Assembly: GCA_033961575.1 (NCBI GenBank)
Contig: CM066737.1
Location: 53,854,771-53,918,770 of the forward strand
Direction of reading: 5' to 3'
DNA: 64,000 nt
From: Aselliscus stoliczkanus
Lineage: Eukaryota; Chordata; Mammalia; Chiroptera; Hipposideridae
The translations under genes were made by a program, and so were the position numbers. The stretch's first letter is position 1, and each line of letters begins with the position of its first letter. Of the stretch, positions 1-11,854 are shown one piece after another. The notes below the pieces were generated by a model that ran no database searches, had not been told where the DNA came from, and saw only the letters and a program-made list of their open reading frames with translations.

Positions 1-406
1 GAGAATCAATGGACAAACTATTAAAATTAATAGGGATTCAACAAGGTAGTCAAATGCAAGGTAAATATCAATAATGATGCAAGATCAGTATCAATAGCAT
101 CCTTACTTATCAGCAATAATTATGTTCATGGAAGTACTGTCTATAAAAGAGCAGAATGGAAAACAAACCAAATGTTTATTAATAGGGGAATGGTTAAAAA
201 AAGTATGTGTGTTCACACACTGTGAAATATTATGCAGTATTTTAAAAAATAAATTAGATCTAAATGTAAATTTATTGACATGGAAATAACTCCAATTCCT
301 ACTGCTGAATGACAAAGGCAAGCTACAGAATAACTTTGTTAATGTTAAAAATAAAACACAAGTTGACTATGTAACATATATACATATATGAGATATATAT
401 GTATAA

Positions 407-408
<2 letters not shown>

Positions 409-456
<48 letters not shown>
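409..456. repeat. (TA)n microsatellite
   Basis: About 24 uninterrupted TA units. Likely length-polymorphic. Confidence 0.97.
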
Positions 457-458
<2 letters not shown>

Positions 459-729
459 GAAAACAAATAGGAAAAGTGTGGAAGGTTAACTAAGTGAATA
501 CAATAGTTACCTCTAGGGAGAGGACCGAGATTAAAGGCAGTAGTCAAGGGAAACTTTAATAGTATTTTTAGTTTTTTTTTTTTTTTAAGGAGACAGTATA
601 ACTTGTATAGGTAAAAATAAAAACAATTTAAAATGCAATGGTTTGCTGAATTTACCTAATCAATTTCATTTCAACCTGTACATCTTTTGATATATAAAAG
701 GTAATTGTTTTCCAGTTTCTTAAACTTTC

Positions 730-2250
730 ATTTATTCAACAGCTATTGAAGACCATGCACTATGCTCAGTACAATGGATACAAGGGCAAGCATGACGGAC
801 ATGCTCTCTGCCCCCGTGTAACTTACAATCAAGTGGGACAGACAGATAATAAGCAAATAACAAAATATTTACAAATTCTAAGACAATCAAACAGAAATGA
901 GCAGTGGATTTTGATGGGAAGTAATGTGGAGAAGGGAGACTTCTTAGAAGAAGAGACATTTATACTGGGATTTGGAGAATCTATTACGTGTGTTAGTGAT
1001 GGTGGTGATGGGGAGAAAAGCAATCAAAAAGGGTCTCAGAGAGAAAAAGCTTCAGAAAGTAGAGAAAATATGTGATGGTCAGAGCATTAGGAGGGAGAAT
1101 GAGAGTGGCACTGTTGGGTTGGAAAGGTAGGCAGAAGCCAGAACATGCAAGTCCTTTTAGGCATGGTAAAGTTTAGATTTTATTCAAAGCACAATGGAAA
1201 GTCACTGGGGGCTTTCAGTAGAGTAACAATGTGATCTAACCTATATTTTTAAAAGAAGGTGACACTGGCTACCATGTAGAGAAAATATGGGGTAGGCAGC
1301 ATGAGTGGAAGCAGGAGCCCAGGTGGCCATTTGCAGTAGGCAGTGTGAGAGATGATAGTAGCCTGCACTAGACTGGGGGTCACAGTGCACATGGTTATAT
1401 GTTTGGAGGCAGCATTATGTGAAAATATGAAGGAGAAATGACTTAGGTAGAGGGAGCAGCAGGTGTAAAAGCTTGCTCATATTCCTCTATTGATTTAGAA
1501 ACAAAATACTAGAGTGGCTGCAGCATAGTGATGTGGAAGAGAGGGGCATGGAATAAGGTCTGATAATTTTAGGACATGGCGTGAAGCCCGGAATTAATTC
1601 TAATTGGACTGAATTACATTTTCCACAGGATCACTCTGGCTACTGGGTGGAAGACAAGACACTATATATAGGGGCAAGAGTAGCAGAGAGACCCTTTGGG
1701 AGGCTATTGTAGTAATCCAGGTGAGAGATGATATTGGCCTGGGCTTGGATGCAAGCAGCAGAGATGGGAAAATTGATGAATTTAAGAAATACTTGGAGGC
1801 GGAACCAATGTTTTATGAGATGTGAAAGTGAAGAAGAGGGAAGTATCAAGTACTTTCAGGCTCAAGGGCAGGGAAGAGTTTAGTGGAATGGAGGGACTGA
1901 AAGAAACCCAGTGTGGCTAGAGCTCAGGATGGGAGGGGATGTGTGTGTGTGAGAGGAGATGAGGACAGAGTGGTAGGGAGGAGCCAGGTGATTCACAGAT
2001 GGGTGAAGACATGGAAAGGAGTTTGCTTTTATTCTAAGTGTCACGAGAAGCCACTGAAGGATTTCAAACAGAGTGTGATTTATTTTTTCTAAAAAGCCGC
2101 TTTGGCTTCAGTGTGGGGAGAGGGCTTGAAATGGGACAAGAGAAGCAGGGAGATCAGTTAGGAAGTTATTTCAGAAGTCTGAGGATGAAGTCTTGGAGAT
2201 GGATACAACTAGACAAATTTGAGATTCATTTGAAGTAGAACTGATTAGTT
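730..2250 (+). repeat. Ancient interspersed repeat, three staggered partial copies (L2-like)
   Basis: Three stretches (about 1170-1420, 1580-1830 and 2030-2240) repeat the same theme in the same orientation: a segment resembling 'aagccactgaagg' followed by 'gatcactctggct', then 'ggaggctattgtagtaatcc'. Upstream, 730-860 resembles the 'attcaacag...tatgctcag' part of the same kind of ancient mammalian repeat. High divergence and many indels show great age. I recognise the theme but am not sure of the family name; L2 or an associated ancient repeat is my best guess. Open frames here (such as 746-1075) are chance. Confidence 0.5.
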
Positions 2251-2300
2251 TTCTTTTTTAAAAAATGCATGTAGGAGTCTATTTTTAATTTTTATGTTTT

Positions 2301-2765
2301 GACAGTCTATTCAATAAATGGTATTGGGAAAACTGGACAGATACATGCAAAAAATGAAACTGGACCACCTTCTTATACCATATACAAGAATAATCTCAAA
2401 ATGGATTAAAGACTTAAAAGTAAGACTAAAACTTCATAAAACTGGAAGAAAACATGGGCAGTAAACTGTCTGACATTGCTCTTAGTAACATTTTTTTCCG
2501 CGATATCTCTCCTTGGGAAAGAAAAACAAAAAGAAAATAAAAAGAAAAATAAAGAAATGGGATTACATCAAAATGGAGTTTTTGCAAAGCAAAGGACACC
2601 ATCAACAAAACAAAAAGGCTACCTACCAAATGGGAGAAGATATCCACCAATGACACATCCGATGAAGGGTTAATATCCAAAATTTCTAAAGAACTCATAC
2701 AAATCAATGCCAAAAAACAAAACAAAAGAACAACAAAAAAATATCCAGAACAAACAATACGATTA
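2301..2765 (+). mobile_element. LINE-1 ORF2 3' fragment, truncated at both ends
   Basis: It reads as the L1 ORF2 C-terminal region in the sense direction: 'tcaataaatggtattggg', then the equivalents of 'TKTKWIKDLK' and 'GLISKIS'. It lacks the 3'UTR and breaks off in an A-rich stretch. Confidence 0.85.
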
Positions 2766-4054
2766 AAAAGTGATTGGTATTCTTGAATGAAGCTTTTCTT
2801 AATGTGTATATGTGAGTCTAAACCTTACTGAAGTTTTTATTATCTTCTCACTTCATTTATATGCTATGCTATGTTTTTATTTCCCCACTCATTTCTAGAA
2901 ATTTTTTTTTCTGAAACATGTGAGTTTGCTGATCTGATTAAACTCTTCCTTTCCATGCACTTAACTGCTCTGGAATTTGTGAGTTTTCAGGATTCTTAAA
3001 TGCTGTAAATCTCACTCTGTAATTCACTTTGTTGGACAAAGTCAAAGTAAAAGCATAAGAACCATTTTATCCCTCTCAAATTATTGACTTTGCTTAACTA
3101 TGCTATCTTCAAACCTAAGCATTTCTTAAGGCAATTTACCTGTTTATTAGCATTCTTAACTTTCAAAGCCTGTTTGCTCAACAAGCAAGTACAATTGTTC
3201 TAAATTTTTGGTTTTAATAACTGAGTCGTCCTGACTTCTTTTGCTCATCTGGGACAGAACTGGATGGATGTTTCTGAAGCATTTGGAAAGGGCTGTTAAG
3301 AAGTTATATGATTACTTAAGGATACTACAAGCATATCCTTCTATTTCCAACCCCATCCAAATGCCAACTCAAAACACATTGCAGATTGGGAAACTCTGAA
3401 TAAAAGGTTTACCTCCAAGTACTAAGCTATTGTATATCCTGTTCCTCCTCAGTGGGAGCTCTTGTCAGACTAAAGTTGTCCCCTTCAGAAAAATAAACCT
3501 GCCAGTATGGAGGCTGTAAATAGACTGGGCCCAGAAGTAAGGACATTCTGTCCCCAAAACATGAAACCATGAGACAAGGGGTGCAAAAGCATTCCTTAGG
3601 CTTGTTTGAGACCTTGAAGGCAGCCTGTAGGGGATGGGGAGGAGGCACAGGAATATAAAGCAGGGGGAGAGAATGTATTTGTACAACAGTAAGGGCATGG
3701 GCATAGTGCATTGTCAGTGAGAAAGAGACAAGTAGCCCCTGACATCTGAGATCTGGCCTCTTGGTGAACATAAACAATCTCATGGAAAGTGAACACAAGA
3801 GGCCATTATGTGACCATGATGAACCAAGATAAAAACAGGCTCAATCCATCATCATGTCTGAACACAGTCAAAATCTGAACAGTGTCCAAGCCACAAAAAT
3901 AACCAAACATCTGCCATCCTGGCTGCTTCTTTAACAATCACAGTTGTAGCTTCAGGTGAGTCTTCCCACTTACAAATAAGATTTATTCAGAAATCCAATC
4001 CCTGAATTACCTCCACTTTATGACAGCATCCAAGTCCAGAGCAAAGCCAGCTAG

Positions 4055-4155
4055 AGTGACCAACTCAGCCTGGTTTTCCCAGGGATTTCCTGGTTTTAAC
4101 ACTAGACATCTCACATTTCAGAAAATCCCTGTCTTAGGCAAACTGGGATAGCTAT
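4055..4155. mobile_element. Short palindromic hAT-type MITE-like element
   Basis: The left part 'gtgaccaactcagcctgg' and right part 'ggcaaactgggata' are imperfect inverted copies around a centre near 4105. Such palindromes are typical of small non-autonomous DNA elements in mammals. The family name is uncertain. Confidence 0.4.
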
Positions 4156-4440
4156 TCAATGGACTGCTTCCTCAAACCCTCTCGCAAATCATCTAAAACA
4201 AGCCCAAATCTTGTAAGTCCTTTCTACTACCCTCTTATTGAGACAGACACCCTCCCCACCCCCGTAGTTTCCCATGGTATGCATTCTGCCTTTGTTGCAA
4301 CAAGTTATAAACTCCACTTTTCCAACTACAAGTCTGTTCCTAGTGGTCTCTGCTTGGAGGGCCTTGACTTCAGTAAGAAGTAAAGAAGCACAACATTGTG
4401 GAAATGCTAGTAAGGTCTGGCATGTAAAAATGGACTGAAG

Positions 4441-4542
4441 GACAGGCCGAGTGGCGCGGTGGTTAAGCGCTGGCTTCGGAAGCCAGCGGCCCCGGTTCGG
4501 GTCCCACATATGAGGGCCAGTGACGCTGCCCTCAAAAAAAAA
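4441..4542 (+). mobile_element. Short tRNA-headed SINE
   Basis: A tRNA-like head with a pol III A box (TGGCGCGGTGG) and B box (GGTTCGGGTCC), a hairpin CTGGC-TTCGGAA-GCCAG, then 'gagggccagtgac...ctgccctc' and poly(A). It is flanked by imperfect repeats of 'aaatggactgaagga' (4428 and about 4541), a target-site duplication. This copy is close to the family consensus in the window. Confidence 0.93.
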
Positions 4543-5029
4543 ATGGATTGAAGGAATGATGAGGTAGGTGGAACTGGGAAAGAATGAAAAGGAGCTACAG
4601 CCCTGAGGGGGCTGGAGTGTGGGTTCTGAAAATGGTGGTTTTTAGGGGTGATAAAAGATGAGGTGATGGAAGGTGAAGCCGTGAGCTTTTGTAGGTGGAA
4701 GAGGAATTGTTGCCACACCCTCTGTGCCTAAACAAAATGAAACACTAATGAAAAACAGCAAAACAAAACCAAAATTGGCTTATGTTATAAAATAATGACT
4801 CAATCTTTAATGGCCTAGAGGCTGATCATCAAATTTTCACATCCGCACTTGTTTTCCTATGTTTGTCAACTGTATTATATAACAGTTTCTATATAAGAGA
4901 CATTTCTGGGAAGGAGGAACAGCAATGAAATACTAGTTGACAGGTTTTGTAAGTGCAAAACTCTAAACTTATAATTTTAATTATTTGGGGTTGAGATTAT
5001 TCAATGTTAAAGATCAGTATTCAATAAAT

Positions 5030-5110
5030 AAAATAGAAGTCCTAGAACAGTGCCTGGTATATATTAAATGGCAATAAATATTAGCTATTGCAATTACCAT
5101 CATTATGCTG
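5030..5110 (+). repeat. MIR tail
   Basis: Contains 'acagtgcctgg' followed by 'caataaatattagctattgc', the conserved 3' part of MIR. Confidence 0.75.
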
Positions 5111-6867
5111 TCTTTTCAATGGGCTTGTTTTAAAACAGGGGCAATGCTGCAGGTTTTTAAAAAAAACATGTTTTTGATCAAGTATCCTTGGTTATATTGA
5201 AGGTATATATTCAATTATAAATGTAACTTCCTTGTTTTTTAAACTCGGCTCAGAGCCATATATTCAAATGACTGTGTGCATACCTTTTGGTGAGATTTAC
5301 TGTAAGTGACCTTTGGTAAATCTTTTAAATTCAGCAGCTGGTACCTACATTCCACTCGATGTTGGCCCCTACTGCATGTTGCAAAGTAAGTTTTGAAAAC
5401 ATGACTACCATTTAGTTTCATACTATTTATACTTTTAAAATAGCTGCGGCGTGAACAAGCAGAATGTGACTGTCCATTAAAAGGAAACTTAGAGAACTTA
5501 GAATCTAGAAATTGAAACATAAGTAAGTAGGTTCCTTACAACAGGTTTAATTTCTAATTTTCATCAGAAAGCTGCCTCATTTATTTCTACAAAATAAAAG
5601 TAACTTGTAAAACCACAGGAACATACAGGAAATGCCTATGATGTGCTCTTAACTTAAAAATAATGTGAATGTCTGAGTCCCCGTAATGTCCAGGATATGT
5701 TACAAAAGGTAGTAAGTAGAGTTTTACATTTACACTAATTTTGTACCGTTGAAAGACCATCTGACCTGGTTTTCCGAAACCCAGGAAAACAAGCAGCTTG
5801 TTTTTCAAACGTTAGTACAAAATTGCTACGTTATATGTATGTCCTGGAATGTTTCAGTCCCTCTACTATTCTTAACACAAATGTGATCTCTCTTTTATAA
5901 TTCTGACACCTGTTTAATTTAATTTACGTTAATTTTCTCAGAGGCTGAATTTGGGGGGGGGGGGTAGCACCAGTTATCCTGATATTGTGTTCTGTGAACT
6001 CTTACCTTGTTTGAAATTATTACCATTTTTTTTACCAAGGGTGGGGCCCAAAATACCCATATCTGCCTACAGTATAGAAAACTTGGGTCAGGGGTCTACT
6101 TGTTCAGTGGCTTAAAAAGCATTTATTTGGAATGTGCCATTTTGTTAATGAAATAAAATAAAAAGCAATTCTCAGAAGTAAATACCTTTATAAAGTGAAT
6201 AAATTGATGATTATATTTTCTTAAGAGGTCACAAGTGAACATTTCTAAGGGAAACATTTACTTTTGATGTGAATTGCAGTGTTATCCTATTTTTGCCATA
6301 CCCTTTTCAATGTATAATGGTTTTTAGAGAGCAGTTTTATATGTATTAGTCCCACAAACAGTTTCAGATCTCAAGTGCATACAGCAGACAATTGAATTCT
6401 CATTTCTGTAAACATTTTGCACACTTACAACAAGCTATTGTTTAATCATAAGAATGAATCAGTTTTGCAGCTACCACATACTTGACTACATACAACCCGT
6501 GTTGCATGAGAAAATGAATCAAACTGAAAAGTACAAATTAACAATGGAATAAAAATATTTTTCTTTAATGTTTAGAGGTAAAAGCACATATTACTAAAAT
6601 ACAAGTACATAATACACACTGAGAAAACTAATACAGCCAAGAAAATCATGAAGGAAAATAGGAACCACTTCATGAGTGCTTTTTTCCTTGGAACAAATTA
6701 ATTACAAATATTAATAGTAAAGTAATTCCAAGTTGTGCCAGGCAAGAACATTTAAAGTAATATTGTTTTACACTGTCATTGACAGATTCTAGAGGAATTC
6801 CAGATAGAAATAGCATTTTAAGATAAATAAAGACATTAACACTTTTTGGGAATCTATTATTACTTAC

Positions 6868-7273
6868 CAAAATTTGCCATCTGTATCGTCTTGTTCCCAG
6901 GCTCTGGAGCATTGTAAATCACAACAGCATCAGCATTTCTTCTGCCTGCTATTTGAATTTTTTCTGAAAATGTACAATTACCTCTTTCTATCAGTGCAAT
7001 CCAGGGCTTCTCGGTATTAGTAAACTCAGTGTTGTAGTCACAAGCTTGGTAGTTATTGTTCTTAGGGATGCCCACCACTCCCATAGCATTAGCCACTGGT
7101 GAGGCTAATCCATAAACACCGCATTCACATGTCTCTGTTGTAGTGTAGTTGCTGGTTTCATTGTAATAAGTCACAGTCACGTAGGCGTTCATTGAAAAAG
7201 ACGTTGTGATTTTAAACAAAAAGGTAAAAATTACAAGCAGCGGAAAACAACTGGACTTATTCTCCTGGTTCAT
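6868..7273 (-). CDS. RNF128: RNF128 (GRAIL) alternative first coding exon, PA-domain half
   Basis: This exon encodes the N-terminal 135 residues of the shorter-start isoform of RNF128, a type I membrane RING E3 ubiquitin ligase of the endosomal pathway known for T-cell anergy. Visible in order: a start MNQEN, a hydrophobic signal segment (about residues 9-27, LLVIFTFLF), then the first part of the protease-associated (PA) domain with GVYGLASPV and the hallmark WIALIERGNCTF at 91-102. Four N-glycosylation sequons (N38, N42, N99, N127) fit a lumenal or extracellular domain. The exon ends MANF plus one base before a clean donor (gtaagta), so the frame continues in phase 1. The transmembrane segment and RING-H2 must lie left of position 1. 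The start has G at -3. The isoform assignment rests on my recollection of the human isoform beginning MNQEN; the other first exon of RNF128 is not in the window. RADX lies upstream on the same strand. Confidence 0.93.
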
Positions 7274-9209
7274 TGCTCGTTCATTTGAGCTTAAAATTTA
7301 AGATGTCTGCTGATATTTCCAACTATCAGTCACCATTTGTCCACTCAGGTCCCCGCTAAGCAGAAGTTTGAAATTTCAGTTGCAAGTAGGTAACTGATCT
7401 CACCTCAAGCAACATAAGCTCTGAATACATCAGCTCTGTTTCACTTTAGTTATCTACATTCTCTTTTGCCTGCCCCTCCTCCAACTGTACACACACATAA
7501 CCCTTAACCAGGACTACCTTAGTAATAAATAACACCATCAACTTTATTCTACATGTGAACTTATCAGGGTTGGATGACTTCCTGCACTGACATTTTTTTC
7601 TTCTTGCTCTTCCAGCTAATGCACTTTCATAAACATGGAGTGGATTGAAACAAGGAACTGGACTCTTGGGAGCCCCACGTGACAAGTCTGAAAGTCACCT
7701 CTCTCAGAATTTCTAAAACACCAAACTGGTTTTCCAAGCCCTGCTGAAATATGCTATCAACCAGTTCAGCCAGGAGTAAGTTAAGATCCTCAATTTTAAT
7801 TGCCTTGGAATTAGTGGAATTTATTTTACAGCCTTTTCCCCCTCTTATTTCTTTGTGGAATTTTTCTTAACAGGCTCCCCAAGGAATATCTTCTGCCACC
7901 TTGTTTATTCGTTGAAAAGTAAACATATTTCAGTGGCTAGAGTTCCTTTCCTTTCGACTACAGTGCCTTACCCATGGTAGGCACTCAAATATTTGTTGAC
8001 TGATACCTATGAGTTGCTGCATTCCATGAATTTTATGTCCCATGTGTTACACGATTGTTCAAGATTTAATTTTTAACATTTAGAATTTTAAATTCTAGTT
8101 CTTTCAAATGGATAGACTGATTATTTTTTTCAGTGTTTCCTTTATTGTAAGCTCTGCTTTTAATCAGAGTACATTGAGCACTAGTATCACTTGGACATTT
8201 CTGTGGGGTCAATTGGTCTGGGCAAGTTGCTGGGATAGGGAGATTGTGATGTGTGCCAAAGGCTGGTGAAGGAGTAAATGGACAAGACAAACAGAGATAT
8301 CAGGAGTCATATTAAGCCAAGAGTCAGCAAAATAGACAAACAGGCATTGGGCTGTCGGAGAAGCAGAAAGACACCAGGTCAAAAGGAGGGCGGGCACAAC
8401 GGTAATCAAAGTCCAAGGAAAGTAGTCTGGAATCAGGAAGACTACTAGAGTCAAGAGGACAGGACAACAAAAAAATAGGAAACTAGAAAACATTGTTGAA
8501 GGATATGATCAGTGAGGCTATTTCTTCCCCTAGTTCTTGTCTGTTTTCAGGCATCTGAGATATTAGTGTTAGAGTGGATCCTGCAGGTGGGAACCAACAT
8601 TAAATACCACTCAGCACTGGGGAGGAGTTCAGGGAATCTACATTTGAACCTAGTGAATAAACCCCAACAGAAGCGCAATACAAATATAAACCTCTCTATC
8701 ATGTTATAGCTGCCAATTACACCATCTGTGTATCCCCTCACCCACAGTACCTGAAATTAGTAGCACTTTACACATAGTAATCACTTAATAATTATTCATG
8801 AAGTTGAACCGGAAAGTTTAAAGGTCTTGTGTATTAGCTTATGGTCTATTTAAGAGTAAACACAACTAGTTTATTATTTTGCTATTAGCACTACCATTTT
8901 GATGTTAAAATTCATAATAAAGCCTGTACTCACTAGACAAAAACAAACCATCAAACTGAAATCAGAAGTGTTATTGTCAAAACCCTTCAATTGCTGATTG
9001 TTACTAAACATGGGTGATAAATTCAACATCAGCATTGAACATACAAATAATTAGCAAACTCTTAGAAATTTGATTTAACCTTTTCCTACCAGTTATTAAA
9101 TTGTTTCTAAAGGAAAAACTTTTCCTGAAATAGTTTAGAAACTGATTACTGAGGAGTTAGCTAAAACCATTAGAAGTCAAATTTTGTTAAATAGTATTAA
9201 GAAATCTTC

Positions 9210-9690
9210 ACATATTTTTTTTTTAATTTTATTTTATTTTTAATTAGTTTCAGGTGTACAACACAGTGCAATAGTTATACATTTTACCCCTCAAAGTGAC
9301 AAACCCCCCACCCCCAATACACCACCCCACACACCCCCATATCATATATATCCATCACTCTTCCTCTGACTCTCTTCCACAGTATAATCCACATCCCGTG
9401 ACTATCTATATATATTCAATTACAGTAGGTATACCACCTCCACTTTAGTAATACAGTGCAGTGATCAAACCTCTACTCCATCCATGAAATGGTCTCCCTA
9501 ACAAGACCTATGATCATCTGACATTCCACATAATATTTACAACATTATTAATTATATTCCCCAAACTGTTTTTCCTATCCCAGTAGCAATATTGTAGTTG
9601 CCTATTTTTGCTGTCTAATCCCTTCCCCTTCTCCCTCATCCCCATTCCTCTCCATACACATATTTTTTGCACAAGCTAAATCATTGTATG
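9210..9690 (-). mobile_element. LINE-1 3'UTR fragment (antisense)
   Basis: The start 'tagtttcaggtgtacaacac' and the C-rich block that follows match the 3' end of the long antisense L1 at 44505-46255 and the piece at 49060-49310. Three copies in one window define a single L1 3'UTR lineage. Confidence 0.85.
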
Positions 9691-10019
9691 CCTTAAAAAT
9701 AATAACTTTCCCATAACACTTTGTGGCAGTGCCTGTGTATTAAAGAGAATTTTATTAGACCATTTTAAGTTGCTCTGGAGGCTGAAGTGCATGATTTTAT
9801 ATGGCAGTCAGCATTACATACCTTGTAAATAAGTGCTTTTATATTTACTTTTTATGGTTTCAGAGTCACAACTTATAAAGATAATTTTATATTGTTTTTT
9901 AAAAATTGCAGTTAAGTAAAATTCCTGGAACAATAAATATCCATTAATACAATTCTCCTGTTAACTCTTAAGGCAGTTTGCTGGAGGGTGAGTAGTCTAG
10001 TGCTTATTCAGTGTTGTTA

Positions 10020-10200
10020 AAGTTTTGTCTTGAGAACACCTATGTTAATTAGGCTCATTTGAATGTTTATTAAAAATGAAGATTCCTGGGTCCCACCCAC
10101 AGTCATCCTGAATCAGAGTCTGAGGGAAATATCTAGGAATTCACATTGAAATTAAGCTCTCCAGGTAATTCTTATGCACTTTATAATTTAAGAACTTTAG
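10020..10200 (-). mobile_element. hAT-Charlie (MER5-like) remnant
   Basis: The 'gattcctgggtcccaccca' core and the terminal 'ctccaggtaattct' resemble MER5-type non-autonomous hAT elements. Diverged, with unclear ends. Confidence 0.55.
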
Positions 10201-10935
10201 ATCATACAAACTGTACATGATGAATGGTACATAATCTAGTTCTAATTTTGACAGATTAGCAGCTGTTATTTTATTTCAATCTCCTGTGGTTCAACTTCCA
10301 ATCTATAAGGGTTCAATGTTTATTTGTAATTTAGGTGATGCTAAAATCCAAAAGTTGGCACAAATGCTGATTCTACAACAGCTAATATAATATTATATCC
10401 TCAGGAAAATTTACTAAAAACCTCTTTGGGACTTTTTCTTCATTTACACAATAACAGAGGTTCTGATTAGAATTTATCAGGTCTTTTCTACATCTGACAT
10501 GCTAGAACTCTATGAAAATGAATGTTGTTTAGAAACTAACAAATTATTATATTTTTCTTTCCTATCGGCATAATTCATGATGAACCTGCATTGAAAATAG
10601 ACAAAACTACAGGAGGTAAGTTGAAAATATTGGGTAAATGTGGGAAGCCGACAGCCCCCCAGTGTCTGACAAGGCCACATTGCCCTGCTCAGCACTGGAT
10701 ATTAGGGGTGCTGCCTTATGGTTGGTCATGTAATATCTCCTGCCTCTATGAACCCATGTGCCTTTTCTCCTAAGCTTGAGCTCCAGTAAAAATAACTGTT
10801 TGAAACAGTAATATATACCAGTGGTTTTCAAACGTATCTACACATTAGAATCACCTGGAGAGCTGTTATCTCTCTTGAAACCCAGGTTACATCCCAAACA
10901 GAAACGTGGGATGACATCTAGGCATAGTAATTTTT

Positions 10936-11584
10936 TTTTAAAGATTTTTTTTAATTGGGGAATTGGGGGAGGGGAACAGTGTTGGGGAATTGGGGAATTG
11001 GGGAAGGGGACGAGCCAAGTTGTTGTTCTTCATTCTTTGATGTGGAGGGCACCAGTCTCCATTTGGCTTTCCACCGGCAGCTCGTGGCCTCAAGGCTCAA
11101 GGTGCTGTGTTCAATCGTAGTTGCGGGTGGGCGTAGCCACCATCCCAAGCGGGAGTTAAACCAGCAACCTTGTTGTTAAGAGCGCACGCCCTATCCACTG
11201 AGCCATCCAGGGTGCAGCTCAGCAGCTCAGCTCAAGGTGCCGAGTTCAATCTTTAGTTGTGGGTGGGTATAGCCCACCATCGAACAGGCAATCTTGTTGT
11301 TACACCAACTGAGCCATCCTGCCACCTGTTGGCAGCTCAGCGACGGCTCAGCTAGGGCACAGTGTTCACTGGCCCATGTGGGAATCAAACCAGCGACCCT
11401 GTTGCTCAGAGCACACTCTCTAAGCCAACTCTTATTATTTTTTTTTGAGGGCAGTGTCACTGGCCCTCATATGTGGGATCCAAACCCGGGCCACTGGCAT
11501 CCCAAGCCAGCTATCAACCACTGTGCCACTCGGCCGGCCCTCTCTAAGCCAACTCTTAACCAACTGAGCCACTCGGCTGGCCCC
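10936..11584 (-). mobile_element. Trimeric tRNA-headed SINE (antisense) with a nested short SINE
   Basis: On the minus strand the element has three tRNA-like heads in series, each with an A-box-like GGCTCAG motif, followed by a tail with repeated 'ccccaattcccc' and poly(A). It is flanked by 'ggcatagtaattttt' at 10921 and 11587, a perfect 15-bp target-site duplication. The first head is interrupted by a separate short SINE. Open frames on either strand here are SINE artefacts. Confidence 0.9.
11440..11539 (-). mobile_element. Short SINE nested in the trimeric SINE
   Basis: A complete short SINE inserted into the first head of the surrounding trimeric SINE. The duplication 'ctctctaagccaactctta' occurs on both sides (about 11416 and 11540), so the order of events is certain: trimeric first, short second. 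Confidence 0.93.
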
Positions 11585-11854
11585 AAGGCATAGTAATTTT
11601 TAAAATTCTCCAGGTGATACCAATATGAAGCCAAGTTTGAGGACCACTGCTACATAGTACTGTTACAAACATTTAAGACGGGACTTTTTCAATTGCTTAT
11701 ACCTTAATATTAAGTACCTTAATATATATTAAGTATCTTAGCAAAGGTATTTAATTAATATTAATGGCGGTCTAGAAAAACTTACTCATCTCTTAGGCAA
11801 GGAACATTTCAAATTTTTTCAAGTGATTAAACAACAGCTATAAGAAACCCACCA

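Larger units (their letters stand above)
1..6867 (-). other. RNF128: RNF128 intron 1 (partial), no other exon seen
   Basis: This is the intron downstream of the alternative first exon and runs off the left edge. It holds a (TA)n run, an ancient repeat block (about 730-2250), an L1 fragment (2301-2765), a short palindromic DNA element (about 4055-4155), one SINE (4441-4542) and a MIR tail near 5030. I see nothing identifiable at 2770-3400 and 5110-6860. The block 3400-4050 looks like unique or old LTR-type sequence and I cannot name it. Confidence 0.7.
10818..11652 (+). mobile_element. MER5-like hAT element split by a SINE
   Basis: The left end 'cagtggttttcaaac' and right end 'tttgaggaccactgc' are inverted matches, and 'tagaatcacctggagagct' mirrors 'attctccaggtgatacc'. 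The element is interrupted by a trimeric SINE at about 10936-11584, so it is older than that SINE. Confidence 0.75.

Noticed and set aside
746..1075. 109-codon plus-strand frame
   Set aside because: Falls in an ancient repeat block repeated three times nearby.
3427..3798. 123-codon minus-strand frame as a gene
   Set aside because: No recognisable family, no splice context, and overlapping open frames on the same strand; composition like old repeat sequence.
4189..4509. 106-codon minus-strand frame and similar frames at 11294, 19744, 27508, 31446, 36689 and 47634
   Set aside because: They run through GC-rich SINE or L1 5'UTR sequence and recur wherever those elements occur; not genes.
7274..7700. 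RNF128 promoter elements
   Set aside because: No convincing TATA box, initiator or CpG island could be pointed to, so no promoter is annotated.
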